In this document: piece by piece, positions 9,701-17,923 of the stretch | Layout: each line of letters begins with the position of its first letter | How positions within the stretch are numbered: position 1 is the stretch's first letter | DNA from: Prosthecobacter algae | Lineage (GTDB): Bacteria; Verrucomicrobiota; Verrucomicrobiia; Verrucomicrobiales; Verrucomicrobiaceae | DNA: 64,000 nucleotides | NCBI RefSeq assembly: GCF_039542385.1 | Contig: NZ_BAABIA010000001.1 | Span: 248,001 to 312,000, forward strand | Direction: 5' to 3' | Notes under the pieces: generated by a model | Seen by the model: only the letters and a program-made list of their open reading frames with translations | What the model was told of the DNA's origin: nothing | Database searches by the model: none | Translations under genes and position numbers: made by a program

Positions 9701-10339
9701 GATGCTCAGGGGGATTTTGATGCTCGTCGTGCCGCCCGTGAAGCTGCTGAAAAGACCTTAGCTGAAGCTCGTCAAACCTTGGGCAAAACCAAGAATGAAC
9801 TGAACGCTGCCAATACCTCCATCGCGCAGACGGAAAAACAGATCTCTCAGAGCAAAGCCGAACTGGCGGCTGCTGAAAAGGCCGCCGCTCCTCATCGGGG
9901 TCAGCATGAAAGCCTGACCAAGGAAATCGCGGCCCAGAAGGCAGCGCTTGCCGCCAAACAGGCCATTCCAGCCGCTTTACAGGCAGAGTTTGCGGCAAAA
10001 TCTCAACCTCTGAATGAGGCCATCGCCCAACTCAAAGCCGCGCAACCGCCGCTGGAAAAGGCCTTTGCTGAAGCCCATGCAAAACTTGAGGCCGAGATGA
10101 AAGTGGTGGAGGCCAAGAAGCTGGAAGTCGGCCAGAGCATCACCGCCCTGGAAGCCGCCAAGAAGAAAAAGACAGAAGCCGAGGCCTCCATCGCCGCTGC
10201 TGAGAAAGACACGCCTCAGCGCGATAAAAACCTCGCCGAGATCAATGCCGAGCTCGCCAAGATGCAGCCTCAGCTCGATCCTCTTCGCACGAAGGTGAAG
10301 CAGATGGAAGAGCAGTATTTCACCATGCTGCCGAAGTGA
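6788..10339 (+). CDS. PSCyt1 cytochrome–WD40 beta-propeller–giant coiled-coil protein
   Basis: 1183 residues with a short signal peptide (MKTHAKILSLSLFTAAGAVAQ). An N-terminal PSCyt1 cytochrome carries CFSCH at 40–44 and the MPPEGAPLNAKELE motif. Residues about 155–465 form a WD40 propeller with repeated SPDG...VWD/VWE units (VKVYDTASGEELYM, VMVWEAANGGEFYV, ISLWEMNEGKQV, VRIWDINGNKI). From about residue 470 to the end the protein is one long Ala/Lys/Glu/Gln-rich coiled coil of some 700 residues, broken by short Pro/Gly kinks. The rest is export-like, so it probably works in the periplasm, perhaps as a long scaffold or spacer carrying a heme/propeller head. The tail codons look like those of its neighbours. 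Function unknown. A good intrinsic terminator follows. Confidence 0.85.
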   Translation: MKTHAKILSLSLFTAAGAVAQDAEKITYEDHVRPLLENKCFSCHSPDKKKGDLDLTSFGAVMTGGGGGAVVDSGNSDASRLWTTCAKKEEPFMPPEGAPLNAKELEILAKWISGGLLETKSSVAKKSSKPKVDMAVAVTSGKPQGPIAKPEHVLLEPVVVTPRTTAVTAMAASPWTSLAAIAGTKQILLYDTDTRQLAGIFPYTEGYARSLSFSRNGSLLVMGGGKGGKLGHAIVWDVKTGKRIVEVGKEFDQVMSADISPDHKMVVIGSPSKKVKVYDTASGEELYMISKHTEWIMGTAFSPDGVLLATSDRNGNVMVWEAANGGEFYVLGQHKASCTDLAWRADSNILASSSMDGTISLWEMNEGKQVKNWAAHGGGVQSVSFTPDGKLISSGNDGLVRIWDINGNKIGEAASQGDIVTKVIALHDSQSTISANWRGEIKVWSVEAKMAEKGQLSSNPPLIAQRIIESEKQATAMVAQLPEVEAKLKKAQDAVQAAEARLVETKKKAADAQARVALLETEVKELPAKIAAAEKAVPEAQAKKAAQAELLKKYDQSLAEIKSTEAALAKLNADKAALTKPEDAPKVAELTKSIAEQSAKLETLKKAAAAAPQPVADFDKVIKAAQDQVAALKAAKPAKEKELPVLKKGLEAWPKAVADNEKQIADAKAAVPAIQTQLADHKAQIAVLQKLPTILKAAQFNVGVLTEKEKLAKLEGDFNDYTAAKKENEEAKVANVARIESSKKVIAESANQIPQHEATLAKLKAELDGIEKATEPTRAADAAAAAKLDENKKAIAAREAEVAALAKVRDDGTAAAKTAAEGIQKAIDPLAKKLAEVTAKLKAPEEQVKSKQANVTKFETNHATAKKTSADLTTALPAREKAVKDAEAALPPLMAAIQVSDKTLSEVRRATAEAGRGIQPARQEITKAEKAVADAKAKNENAQPLEQAQAAAQAKLATVEKQAADSAMKLADAQGDFDARRAAREAAEKTLAEARQTLGKTKNELNAANTSIAQTEKQISQSKAELAAAEKAAAPHRGQHESLTKEIAAQKAALAAKQAIPAALQAEFAAKSQPLNEAIAQLKAAQPPLEKAFAEAHAKLEAEMKVVEAKKLEVGQSITALEAAKKKKTEAEASIAAAEKDTPQRDKNLAEINAELAKMQPQLDPLRTKVKQMEEQYFTMLPK

Positions 10340-10365
10340 CGTAGCAAACAGCCATTTAAAACAGA

Positions 10366-10399
10366 ACACACGGAAGTTTCTTCCGTGTGTTTTTGTTTT
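10366..10399 (+). terminator. Rho-independent terminator after the WD40/coiled-coil gene
   Basis: A perfect 10-bp stem (ACACACGGAA / TTCCGTGTGT) with a 5-nt loop is followed directly by a TTTTGTTTT tract. It lies 26 bp after the stop codon and most likely ends the transcript of the preceding cytochrome genes. Confidence 0.88.
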
Positions 10400-10524
10400 G
10401 AGGGGCAGCGTCTAAGAAGAGTATTTGATTGTCCGGTTCTTCTCCTTCGTGTGGGAAGCTTCACTGGCGCGAAAGGATCAGGCCCTGGGACCGTATCCAC
10501 TCGCCGCTTTGTTCCAACCTTTGC

Positions 10525-13500
10525 ATGAAAACTAGCTTCTCTATCTTCTTCGCCATTCTCGGCTTGGTCGCGCCACTGCGCGCACAGGTCGAGTTTCAAA
10601 AGGGCGATTCCATTGCCATTCTGGGCAACGTCTTGCCAGATCGCTCCCAGCATTATGGCTGGCTGGAGGCCATGCTGACTCAGGCGAATGCGGACAAAGA
10701 CCTCACCTTTCGCAATCTGGCCTTTTCTGGGGATGAAGTGCAGACCTGGCATCGCGTGGATGGCTTTGGCTCCCGGGACGAGTGGCTGTCCAAAGTGAAG
10801 GCCGATGTCATCTTCGCCTTCTACGGTAACAATGAGTCTTTCAAAGGCTATGAAGGTCTCGACGCCTTCAAAAAGAACCTGGACACCTTTTTGAAGGAGA
10901 CCAAGGCGAAGAAATATAACGGCAAAGGAGCGCCGAAGATCGTGCTGTTCTCGCCCATCGCGCTGGAAAAGCTGACGAACCCCAGCTTGCCTCCGGTGGA
11001 AGAAAAGAACACAAATCTGCAGAACTACACAGCGGCCATGAATGAAGTGGCCGCCGCGAATGGGGTGACCTTGGTGGATCTCTTTGCTCCCAGCCAAAAG
11101 ATCGCGAGCCAAGCGCCGTTGAGCCTGAATGGTCTCTACCTGAATGAGCAAGGCGACAAAGCCGTGGCAGAAGCAGCATTCAAAGGCATCACGGGCAAAG
11201 AGGCCCCTCCGGTCAACGACAAGCTGCGTAAAGCCATCGTGGAAAAGAACTGGGAGTGGCATCAGCGCTATCGGACGGTGGATGGTTACAATGTCTATGG
11301 TGGCCGCAGCGGACTGGCCTATGCCCCAGGGGTGGGTGCGTTCAAGCAGAATGAGAAAGATCCGGCCAAGCCTTACACCTCCAATTTTCAGGTGATGCAG
11401 CAGGAGATGTCTCAGCGGGATGTGAAAACCGCCAACCGCGACCTGCGGGTATGGGCTATCGCCAAGGGCGGCGATCTGGTCGTGAAGGATGACAATCTGC
11501 CCCAGGTAGAATCCGTGCCGACCAACATGCCTAACCCGAAGGATGGCAAAGACTTTAACAAGACGCCGATGAAGGGCATGACCTTCACTGAAGATGGGCT
11601 GGTGGCCATTCCGGACGCGGCGGAAAAAATGAAGGACATCCAGGTCCACAGCGGCATGAAGATCCAACTCTTTGCCGATGAAAAAATGTTCCCAGAATTG
11701 GTGAATCCCGTGGCCATGCAGTGGGATACCAAGGGCCGCCTATGGGTGAGCGCCTGGCTGAATTATCCCGGCCGCACGCCTACCAGCCCGAAGGGTGACA
11801 GCCTGCTGATCTTTGAAGACACGGATGGTGACGGCAAGGCCGACAAGATGACCACCTTTGCCGATGACCTGAATTGCCCCACGGGTTTCCAGATTTACAA
11901 AGATGGCGTCATCGTCATGCAGTCCCCCAGCCTGCTCTACATCGCTGATACCGATGGCGATGGCAAAGCCGACAAACGCGAGCGCATCCTCATGGGCCTC
12001 TGCGCGGCGGATAGCCATCATGAAACGTGTTACCTGAGCTATGACAATGGTGGTGCCATTTACCCAAGCGATGGCGTCTTTCATCGCACTCAGGTCGAGA
12101 CGATTTACGGCGTGGTACGCAATACCAACGGAGCCATTTATCGCTACGATTTGAATCGCAATGAGCTGCAACGTTTCACCACGGATGCCACGGTGAACCC
12201 GCATGGCAAGATCTGGGATCGTTGGGGCAATGCCTACTTCACCGATGCGACGGGCAACGTGAACACCTTTGCCGAAGCCTCCTCCAGCTATCTTCCTCGT
12301 GAAGGGGGTGGCAGCGCCAAGATGAAACCCTTTTGGGATCGTCCTGCCCGCCCCAGCCCAGGCAATGGCATCATCAGCAGTCGCCATTTTCCGGAAGAGT
12401 TTCAGAACAATTTCCTGAACTGCAACGTCATCGGCTTCCAGGGCATCTGGCGGGTGAAGCTGGACCAGGACGGTTCTGGCATGAAGGGAGAAACGGTTGA
12501 AGACCTGGTGAAGGCAGACCCGGCGGTGTATCCAACCTTCCGCCCTGCCTGCGTGAGCGTGGGGCCGGATGGCGCGCTTTATTTCTGCGATTGGTCGAAT
12601 GCCATCATTGGTCACATGCAGCACCATCTGCGTGACCCGAACCGCGACCACAAACATGGCCGCATTTACAAAATGACCTATGAAGGCCGTCCTCTGCTGA
12701 AGCCGAAGAAGATTGACGGTGAGCCGATCGCCAACTTGCTTGAACTGCTGAAGGAATGGGAAGATGGCACCCGCCAACTGGCCAAGGTGGAACTGGCGAA
12801 ACATGAGCCGAAAGAAGTCGCCAGCGCTGCAAAAAAATGGGCCGCCGCTTTGGACAAAACGGACGCTGAGTATGAGCACCATCGCCTAGAGGCCCTGTGG
12901 ACTCACCAGTGGGTGGACGTGGTGGATGTGGACCTGCTAAAAGAGGTGCTGGCCTCGCCCGAGCCACGTGCCCGCGCTGCCGCCACACGTGTTCTTTGCT
13001 ACTGGAAAGATCGTGTGCCTGGCGCGCTGGATCTGCTGCGTGTTTCCGTCAATGATGCCGACCCACGTGTCCGCATGCATGGCATCCGTGCCCTCAGTTT
13101 CTACCAGCCGACGGATGAGGCGGAGAAGGCGCTGGAGATCGCCTACGATGTGCTGAAGCACCCGACGGATTACTACATTGATCACGTTTTTAGCGAATGC
13201 CGCAAAGGCCTCCAGAGTGTGTTGAAGACCAAGCTGCTGCCCAAAGATCCCGCCGCCCTGGCGGAGTTCATTGCCAAGACCACCGATGCCGATCTGAAAG
13301 GCCTGCCCGATGTGGAGCCCGTGCTGATCGAAAAACTCACCCGCCCGAAGCTCCCTGCGGACATGCGCGCCTCAGCCCTGATCGAATTGGTGAAACTCAC
13401 GGGGCAAGATCGCACCCTGGAAATCGTGAAATTGCTCCAGCGCATTGATGCTGCAGAAGGTCGTCTGAATGCCACGGCAGAGGAAATTGGAAAAATCCTG

Positions 13501-14481
13501 GTGTTGGAAAATCGTGGGCATCTTGCCCGTCATCGTGATGGCTTGGTAGCTCTGGCGAAGCAAGGTAAACAAGCCCCGGTCATCCGCGCTGCCTATGCCG
13601 CTTTGGTCGTGACGGATCTGGGGCCAGATGAAATCTGGAAAGCCACGGACGCATCATCCCGGCATTACCTCATTGAGTCCATCGGCCTCATTCCGGCCAG
13701 CAGCGCAGGCCTGAGAAACAAATTCCAGCCCCTGCTCATAGCTCTTTTGAAAGAAGGTAAAACGGATGGGCAAACTTTGCGCGCCGTCTTGGCTGCCCTG
13801 CCTTTGATGACGGGGAATCAAACCAGCGCCAACTTCGCCCTCGCTGCCGATCACTTGATCGAAGGCAAGGAACGCAATGCTGCGGCGAAGGCACTGCTGA
13901 AGTTCCCGAAAGCCAACTGGGATGCCGCGAAGGCCAAGCCTCTCACGGACAGTGTTCTGGCCTATGCTAAGACCGTGCCTGCCGGAGATCGCTCCAAGCA
14001 GGAGTATGTCGAAGTCATCACAGCAGCCAAAGAAATGGCCGCACTGCAAGGTGCTGCTGCCGAGGCAGTGCTGAAGGAACTCAGTGCCGTCAGTGTGGAT
14101 GTCTTCATCGTTCATACCGTCCATGAGCAGCTTCGCTACGACACGACCAAGCTGACCGTGAAGGCTGGGAAATCCTTTGAGGTCATCTTTGAAAACGACG
14201 ACGTCATGCCGCATAATTTCGTCATCGTTCCTCCCGGCAAACACATGGAAATCGGCAATGCAGCCATGACCATGACGCCTGATAAGCTGGACAAACAAGG
14301 CCGGGCCTACCTGCCTGCGGCCTTTGAAAAAGACATCATCGCGGCCACGAAGCTGATGGAGCCAGGTCAAAAGGAACAGCTCAAAGTGCGTGCGCCCAAC
14401 CAGCCAGGCGACTATGAATTTGTCTGCACCTTCCCAGGCCATGCCCTCATCATGTGGGGTACCCTCACCGTGACGAAGTAA
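10525..14481 (+). CDS. SGNH-hydrolase/Piru_Ver dehydrogenase/HEAT/blue-copper fusion protein
   Basis: 1318 residues. The ATG at 10525 is chosen because it opens a signal peptide (MKTSFSIFFAILGLVAPLRAQ); an in-frame TTG at 10429 would add a poor leader. Domains in order: an SGNH/GDSL-like domain (about 25–235, FYGNNESF and later LFAPSQK); the Piru_Ver-type propeller dehydrogenase (about 370–770, WDTKGRLWVSAWLNYPG, DTDGDGKADK repeats); HEAT-like helices (about 780–1170); and a C-terminal cupredoxin (about 1200–1318). Type 1 copper ligands are visible: His1230 in MPHNFV, then Cys1301, His1306 and Met1310 with azurin-like C-x4-H-x3-M spacing. There is no CxxCH. The usual cytochrome c tail is thus replaced by a copper domain, which may be the electron acceptor of this dehydrogenase. 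Confidence 0.85.
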   Translation: MKTSFSIFFAILGLVAPLRAQVEFQKGDSIAILGNVLPDRSQHYGWLEAMLTQANADKDLTFRNLAFSGDEVQTWHRVDGFGSRDEWLSKVKADVIFAFYGNNESFKGYEGLDAFKKNLDTFLKETKAKKYNGKGAPKIVLFSPIALEKLTNPSLPPVEEKNTNLQNYTAAMNEVAAANGVTLVDLFAPSQKIASQAPLSLNGLYLNEQGDKAVAEAAFKGITGKEAPPVNDKLRKAIVEKNWEWHQRYRTVDGYNVYGGRSGLAYAPGVGAFKQNEKDPAKPYTSNFQVMQQEMSQRDVKTANRDLRVWAIAKGGDLVVKDDNLPQVESVPTNMPNPKDGKDFNKTPMKGMTFTEDGLVAIPDAAEKMKDIQVHSGMKIQLFADEKMFPELVNPVAMQWDTKGRLWVSAWLNYPGRTPTSPKGDSLLIFEDTDGDGKADKMTTFADDLNCPTGFQIYKDGVIVMQSPSLLYIADTDGDGKADKRERILMGLCAADSHHETCYLSYDNGGAIYPSDGVFHRTQVETIYGVVRNTNGAIYRYDLNRNELQRFTTDATVNPHGKIWDRWGNAYFTDATGNVNTFAEASSSYLPREGGGSAKMKPFWDRPARPSPGNGIISSRHFPEEFQNNFLNCNVIGFQGIWRVKLDQDGSGMKGETVEDLVKADPAVYPTFRPACVSVGPDGALYFCDWSNAIIGHMQHHLRDPNRDHKHGRIYKMTYEGRPLLKPKKIDGEPIANLLELLKEWEDGTRQLAKVELAKHEPKEVASAAKKWAAALDKTDAEYEHHRLEALWTHQWVDVVDVDLLKEVLASPEPRARAAATRVLCYWKDRVPGALDLLRVSVNDADPRVRMHGIRALSFYQPTDEAEKALEIAYDVLKHPTDYYIDHVFSECRKGLQSVLKTKLLPKDPAALAEFIAKTTDADLKGLPDVEPVLIEKLTRPKLPADMRASALIELVKLTGQDRTLEIVKLLQRIDAAEGRLNATAEEIGKILVLENRGHLARHRDGLVALAKQGKQAPVIRAAYAALVVTDLGPDEIWKATDASSRHYLIESIGLIPASSAGLRNKFQPLLIALLKEGKTDGQTLRAVLAALPLMTGNQTSANFALAADHLIEGKERNAAAKALLKFPKANWDAAKAKPLTDSVLAYAKTVPAGDRSKQEYVEVITAAKEMAALQGAAAEAVLKELSAVSVDVFIVHTVHEQLRYDTTKLTVKAGKSFEVIFENDDVMPHNFVIVPPGKHMEIGNAAMTMTPDKLDKQGRAYLPAAFEKDIIAATKLMEPGQKEQLKVRAPNQPGDYEFVCTFPGHALIMWGTLTVTK

Positions 14482-14499
14482 CCTTTCCCAACCCAACCT

Positions 14500-15504
14500 A
14501 TGATCCGTCGTACCTTTCTCACCCTTGCCGCTGCGTTACCGCTGGGCACCTGTTTCGCAGCCGAAGATTTCCTGAGCTATGAGCCGAAAGGCGAGGCAAA
14601 GGGCAAGCATATCGTGCTCCTGGCAGGCGATGAAGAATACCGCAGTGAAGAAGCCCTGCCGATGCTGGCTAAGGTGCTGAGCGAGCGCCATGGCTTTAAA
14701 ACCACAGTGCTCTTCTCGGTAGGTGCAGATGGCACCGTGGATCCCACTGCAGGAGGCAGCCTCACCAATCCTCAGGCTCTGGACAGCGCCGATGCGATTG
14801 TCATGCTGCTGCGTTTCCGCAAATGGAATGAGGAGACTCTGGGCAAATTCGATGCCGCCATCAAACGTGGCATTCCCGTCATCGCCCTGCGCACCAGCAC
14901 CCACGCTTTTGCAGGGATTCCCAATGACAGCAAGTTCGCTTCCTGGAACTGGAACAAGGACGGTGGCTGGGGCAAAAAAGTACTGGGTGAGACCTGGGTA
15001 AGCCACTGGGGCCATCACAAGTTTGAAGCCACTCAAGGCGTCATCGAGGCCGCCAATGCCAGCGACTCCCTTCTCAACGGAGTCACTGATGTCTTTGGCA
15101 CTAGCGATGTTTATGAGGCCTACCCTCCGGCGGATGCGAAGATCCTGATGCGCGGGCGCGTGCTCAAAGGCATGACCCCCGACTCCGGTTCTCTGGAAAC
15201 CGTCAAGGCCCGCGCGACGGACAAGAAGGAGCAGCCTGTGAATGAGCCCATGATGCCCATCGCCTGGACTCGCAGCGTGAAGAACGAGGCTGGCACGGAG
15301 AATAAGATCTTCACCACCACCATGGGTGCCGCCACGGATCTGACCAACGAAAGCCTGCGTCGTCTGGTGCTGAATGGCGTTTACTGGGGTTTCGGCCTGC
15401 CCGTGCCCACAAAGGCAGATGTCTCCCTGGTGGGTGATTACAACCCCACGGCCTACGGTTTTAACGGCTTCAAAAAAGGCCTGAAGATCAGCGATTTGAA
15501 GTAG
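14500..15504 (+). CDS. ThuA-like domain protein, exported
   Basis: 334 residues with a signal peptide (MIRRTFLTLAAALPLGTCFA). The body matches the ThuA-like/glutamine-amidotransferase-like fold: HIVLLAGDEEYRSEEALPMLAKVL at the start, DAIVMLLRFRKW as the middle strand, IPVIALRTSTHAF, and WVSHWGHHKFEA near residue 170. In Verrucomicrobia such proteins usually sit beside Piru_Ver dehydrogenases, as here (18 bp after the copper fusion gene), which suggests one transcript and a joint role in carbohydrate use. The precise reaction is not known for this branch. It is followed by a terminator. Confidence 0.8.
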   Translation: MIRRTFLTLAAALPLGTCFAAEDFLSYEPKGEAKGKHIVLLAGDEEYRSEEALPMLAKVLSERHGFKTTVLFSVGADGTVDPTAGGSLTNPQALDSADAIVMLLRFRKWNEETLGKFDAAIKRGIPVIALRTSTHAFAGIPNDSKFASWNWNKDGGWGKKVLGETWVSHWGHHKFEATQGVIEAANASDSLLNGVTDVFGTSDVYEAYPPADAKILMRGRVLKGMTPDSGSLETVKARATDKKEQPVNEPMMPIAWTRSVKNEAGTENKIFTTTMGAATDLTNESLRRLVLNGVYWGFGLPVPTKADVSLVGDYNPTAYGFNGFKKGLKISDLK

Positions 15505-15528
15505 GGCTCCAAGCTTTCATCTCTATGC

Positions 15529-15561
15529 AAAGGGCGACTGCGAAGTCGCCCTTTGTTTTTT
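15529..15561 (+). terminator. Rho-independent terminator after the ThuA-like gene
   Basis: An 11-bp perfect stem (AAAGGGCGACT / AGTCGCCCTTT) with a GCGA tetraloop is followed by G and six T. It lies 25 bp after the stop codon and ends the copper-dehydrogenase/ThuA transcript. Confidence 0.92.
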
Positions 15562-15632
15562 GATGGATGTGGTGAGGACATGCCCAACAAGCCCCTTTCG
15601 AAGTTCATCAGACGCATTACTCTGTCGGCGAC

Positions 15633-16511
15633 ATGGCAGACCTTGGCAGACTCAATCAACTCCCCGTTCTCTACAGCACCTCGCAGGGCATTTATCTGGG
15701 GGGCGGAGATCATGGAGAGATTCTGCTGCCAAACCGTTACGTGCCACGGGGAACCCAGATTGACGATATCCTGGAGGTCTTTGTTTACCGGGATTCTGAA
15801 GACCGTCTGGTCGCCACCACCGAACGCCCGCTTGCAATGGTCGGGGAATCCGCCCCGCTGCGCGTAGTCAGCGTGAACCGCAATGTTGGGGCATTTCTGG
15901 ACTGGGGCCTCCCGAAGGACCTGCTGCTGCCTTTTCGCCAGCAGGCAGAACAGGTTTTTGTGGGGGACACGGTCATCGCCCACGTCATGGTGGATGCAAA
16001 GACAGACCGCATCATCGCCACAACGAAGATTAACAAACACCTCAACAAAGCCCAACCCGTCGGCTTTAAGCCTGGGCAGCCGGTTGCCTTGGTCATCCTG
16101 GCAGAGACTCCGCTGGGCTACAATGCCATCGTCGAAGGCACTCACCAGGGCCTGCTTTACCACAGCAATGTGGGTGCGACCTTGGAGATAGGGCAGAAGT
16201 TGAAGGGCTTTGTCACTGCTATCCGCCCAGGGGGAAAGCTGGATCTCAGCCTGGATGCGAGGGGGTATCAACGTGTGGCCCCGCTGACCGACCAGATCCT
16301 GCAGGCTCTCCAGGCCAATGGCGGGCAGCTTTCTTTTGATGACGATAGCTCACCCGAGGTCATTCGGCAGAACTTTGATTGCAGCAAAAAAGCTTTCAAG
16401 CAGGCGCTCGGGGCCTTGTTTCGCCAGCGCCGTATCCGCTTCACGAATCCCGGCATCGCCTATGTGGACATCCGCGAAAGCACCGGGCAGGAGTGGCGGC
16501 CAGGGGAGTAG
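15633..16511 (+). CDS. cvfB: S1-domain RNA-binding protein, CvfB family
   Basis: 292 residues, cytoplasmic, with no signal peptide or membrane segment. It has the CvfB layout: repeated S1-like OB folds (GIYLGGGDHGEILLPNRYVP with IDDILEVFVYRDSEDRLVAT; VGAFLDWGLPKDLLLPFRQQ; GLLYHSNVG with GFVTAIRPGGKLDLSL) and a C-terminal winged-helix segment (SSPEVIRQNFDCSKKAFKQALGAL). Family members bind RNA; the Staphylococcus homolog affects virulence-factor expression. The symbol is given by family resemblance. It stands alone between a terminator upstream and a 100-bp gap downstream. The start is the ATG that begins MADLGRLNQLPVL, as in family members. Confidence 0.8.
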   Translation: MADLGRLNQLPVLYSTSQGIYLGGGDHGEILLPNRYVPRGTQIDDILEVFVYRDSEDRLVATTERPLAMVGESAPLRVVSVNRNVGAFLDWGLPKDLLLPFRQQAEQVFVGDTVIAHVMVDAKTDRIIATTKINKHLNKAQPVGFKPGQPVALVILAETPLGYNAIVEGTHQGLLYHSNVGATLEIGQKLKGFVTAIRPGGKLDLSLDARGYQRVAPLTDQILQALQANGGQLSFDDDSSPEVIRQNFDCSKKAFKQALGALFRQRRIRFTNPGIAYVDIRESTGQEWRPGE

Positions 16512-16613
16512 TCCCAAAAGTATTCTTGGACCCGCCTACGGCGTGGACGAACTCAGGTAGTAGCAGCAAAACTCGGTCTTTACCCAGACGTTTTTCCCCT
16601 CTATATCGCGATC

Positions 16614-17711
16614 ATGCACGATCCACGCGTTGACCAGCTCGCTCGCCAACTTGTCCGTTACTCCACCCAAGTGAAAAAGGGGGACTTTGTCTGGATTGAC
16701 TGCTTTGACGTGCCTAACTACGTGGCTCACGCCATGATCCGTGCTGTGGTGGAGGCCAAGGCTCGCCCGATCGTGAAGCTGCATGACACCACCGTTACGC
16801 GCGAGCTGATGATCCATGCCGATGAGACGCAATACGACGTCATCGCTGAAAGTGAGCTGGCGCTCATGAAAAAAATGGATTGCTACATCGCAGTGCGAGG
16901 CAGCCATAACATCACCGAGAACAGCGATGTGCCTGCCGACCGCATGAAGCTGGTGATGGCCAAGCTGCGCCCTCTGCAGAATGAGCGCGTGAACAACACC
17001 CGCTGGTGTGTGCTCCGCTGGCCTACCAGTGCCATGGCCCAGCAGGCAGGCATGAGCACACGTGCGTTCGAAGACTTCTACTTCAAAGTCTGCCTCCTGG
17101 ATTACGCCGCTCTCATCCCCGCCATGAACTCGCTGAAAAAGCTCATGGATAAGGCCAAGGACGTACACATCAAAGGCCCAGGGACAGATCTGCGCTTCAG
17201 CCTCAAGGGTCTGAAGTCCATCGTCTGTGGTGGTAGACATAACATCCCGGATGGGGAAGTCTTCAGTGCGCCCGTGAAGGACAGCGTGGAAGGTGTGATC
17301 AGCTACAATGCGCCGACGATTTATCAGGGCATCGCCTTTGATTCCGTGAAGCTGGAGTTCTCCAAAGGCAAGATCGTCAATGCCACCTCAAACAACACGG
17401 CGGCGATTAACAAGATCTTCGACAGCGATGAAGGTGCCCGTTACATCGGGGAATTCGCCATCGGGTTTAACCGCGAAATTCGCGAGCCCATGCGTGACAT
17501 CCTCTTTGATGAGAAGATCGCCGGCAGCTTTCACTTCACCCCGGGTCAGGCCTACGAAGGCGTGGCGGATAACACCAACCGCAGCCAGGTCCACTGGGAC
17601 TTGGTGTGCATCCAGCGTCCTGATTACGGTGGTGGTGAGATCTATTTCGACGGCGAGCTCATTCGCAAAAACGGTCAGTTTCTGCTGCCTGAATTGAAGC
17701 CCCTGAATTGA
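16614..17711 (+). CDS. M29-family metallo-aminopeptidase
   Basis: 365 residues, cytoplasmic. The C-terminal half contains the M29 metal-site motifs in order: PDGEVFSAPVKDSVEG, YIGEFAIGFN, then FHFTPGQAYEG and VHWDLV, supplying the Glu, Glu, His, Tyr, His and Asp residues used by AmpS/AmpT-type enzymes to bind two metal ions and activate water. The N-terminus (VDQLARQLVRYSTQVKKGDFVWI) is also typical. It releases N-terminal amino acids from peptides. The last codons are unusual: a 14-bp tandem duplication overlaps the stop and has changed the C-terminal tail (see findings). Confidence 0.9.
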   Translation: MHDPRVDQLARQLVRYSTQVKKGDFVWIDCFDVPNYVAHAMIRAVVEAKARPIVKLHDTTVTRELMIHADETQYDVIAESELALMKKMDCYIAVRGSHNITENSDVPADRMKLVMAKLRPLQNERVNNTRWCVLRWPTSAMAQQAGMSTRAFEDFYFKVCLLDYAALIPAMNSLKKLMDKAKDVHIKGPGTDLRFSLKGLKSIVCGGRHNIPDGEVFSAPVKDSVEGVISYNAPTIYQGIAFDSVKLEFSKGKIVNATSNNTAAINKIFDSDEGARYIGEFAIGFNREIREPMRDILFDEKIAGSFHFTPGQAYEGVADNTNRSQVHWDLVCIQRPDYGGGEIYFDGELIRKNGQFLLPELKPLN

Positions 17712-17725
17712 AGCCCCTGAATTGA
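17689..17725 (+). repeat. 14-bp tandem duplication across the aminopeptidase stop codon
   Basis: The unit CTGAATTGAAGCCC occurs at 17689–17702 and 17703–17716, followed by a partial third copy CTGAATTGA. Because 14 is not a multiple of three, the second copy is read in another frame and supplies the present TGA stop. Without one unit, the frame would run CCT GAA TTG AGG TAA. Confidence 0.8.
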
Positions 17726-17740
17726 GGTAATGCCGTTTAT

Positions 17741-17916
17741 CCGCGTCCAACAGGACGCAGGATTTGGGGGGGGCGAAAGCGTGAGAGCTATCGCCCGGAC
17801 CACCCGCTGGCGCGGGCAGCTACGGTGTAGCCGCGTCCACCAGGACGCGGGGTGTTTGGCTTGTCAGAAGCGTGAGAGTATCTACCCGAACCACCCGCTG
17901 AAGCGGGCAGCTACGG
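17741..17916. repeat. Two tandem ~85-bp intergenic repeats
   Basis: Copy 1 is 17741–17825 and copy 2 is 17831–17916. Both start CCGCGTCCA-CAGGACGC, share GCGTGAGAG in the middle and end CCACCCGCTG...GCGGGCAGCTACGG. Each contains two small hairpins (GCGTCC/GGACGC and CCGCT/GCGGG-type). They fill the gap between convergent genes and have no coding signal. They look like a dispersed GC-rich intergenic repeat family. Confidence 0.75.
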
Positions 17917-17923
17917 AAGAAAA

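Noticed and set aside
10270-11667. A 465-codon minus-strand frame opposite the copper-fusion gene
   Set aside because: It runs through the terminator and into two well-supported plus-strand genes without any motif of its own.
17741-17916. Possible CRISPR array
   Set aside because: Only two ~85-bp units that differ internally, with no spacers of equal size and no cas genes in the window.
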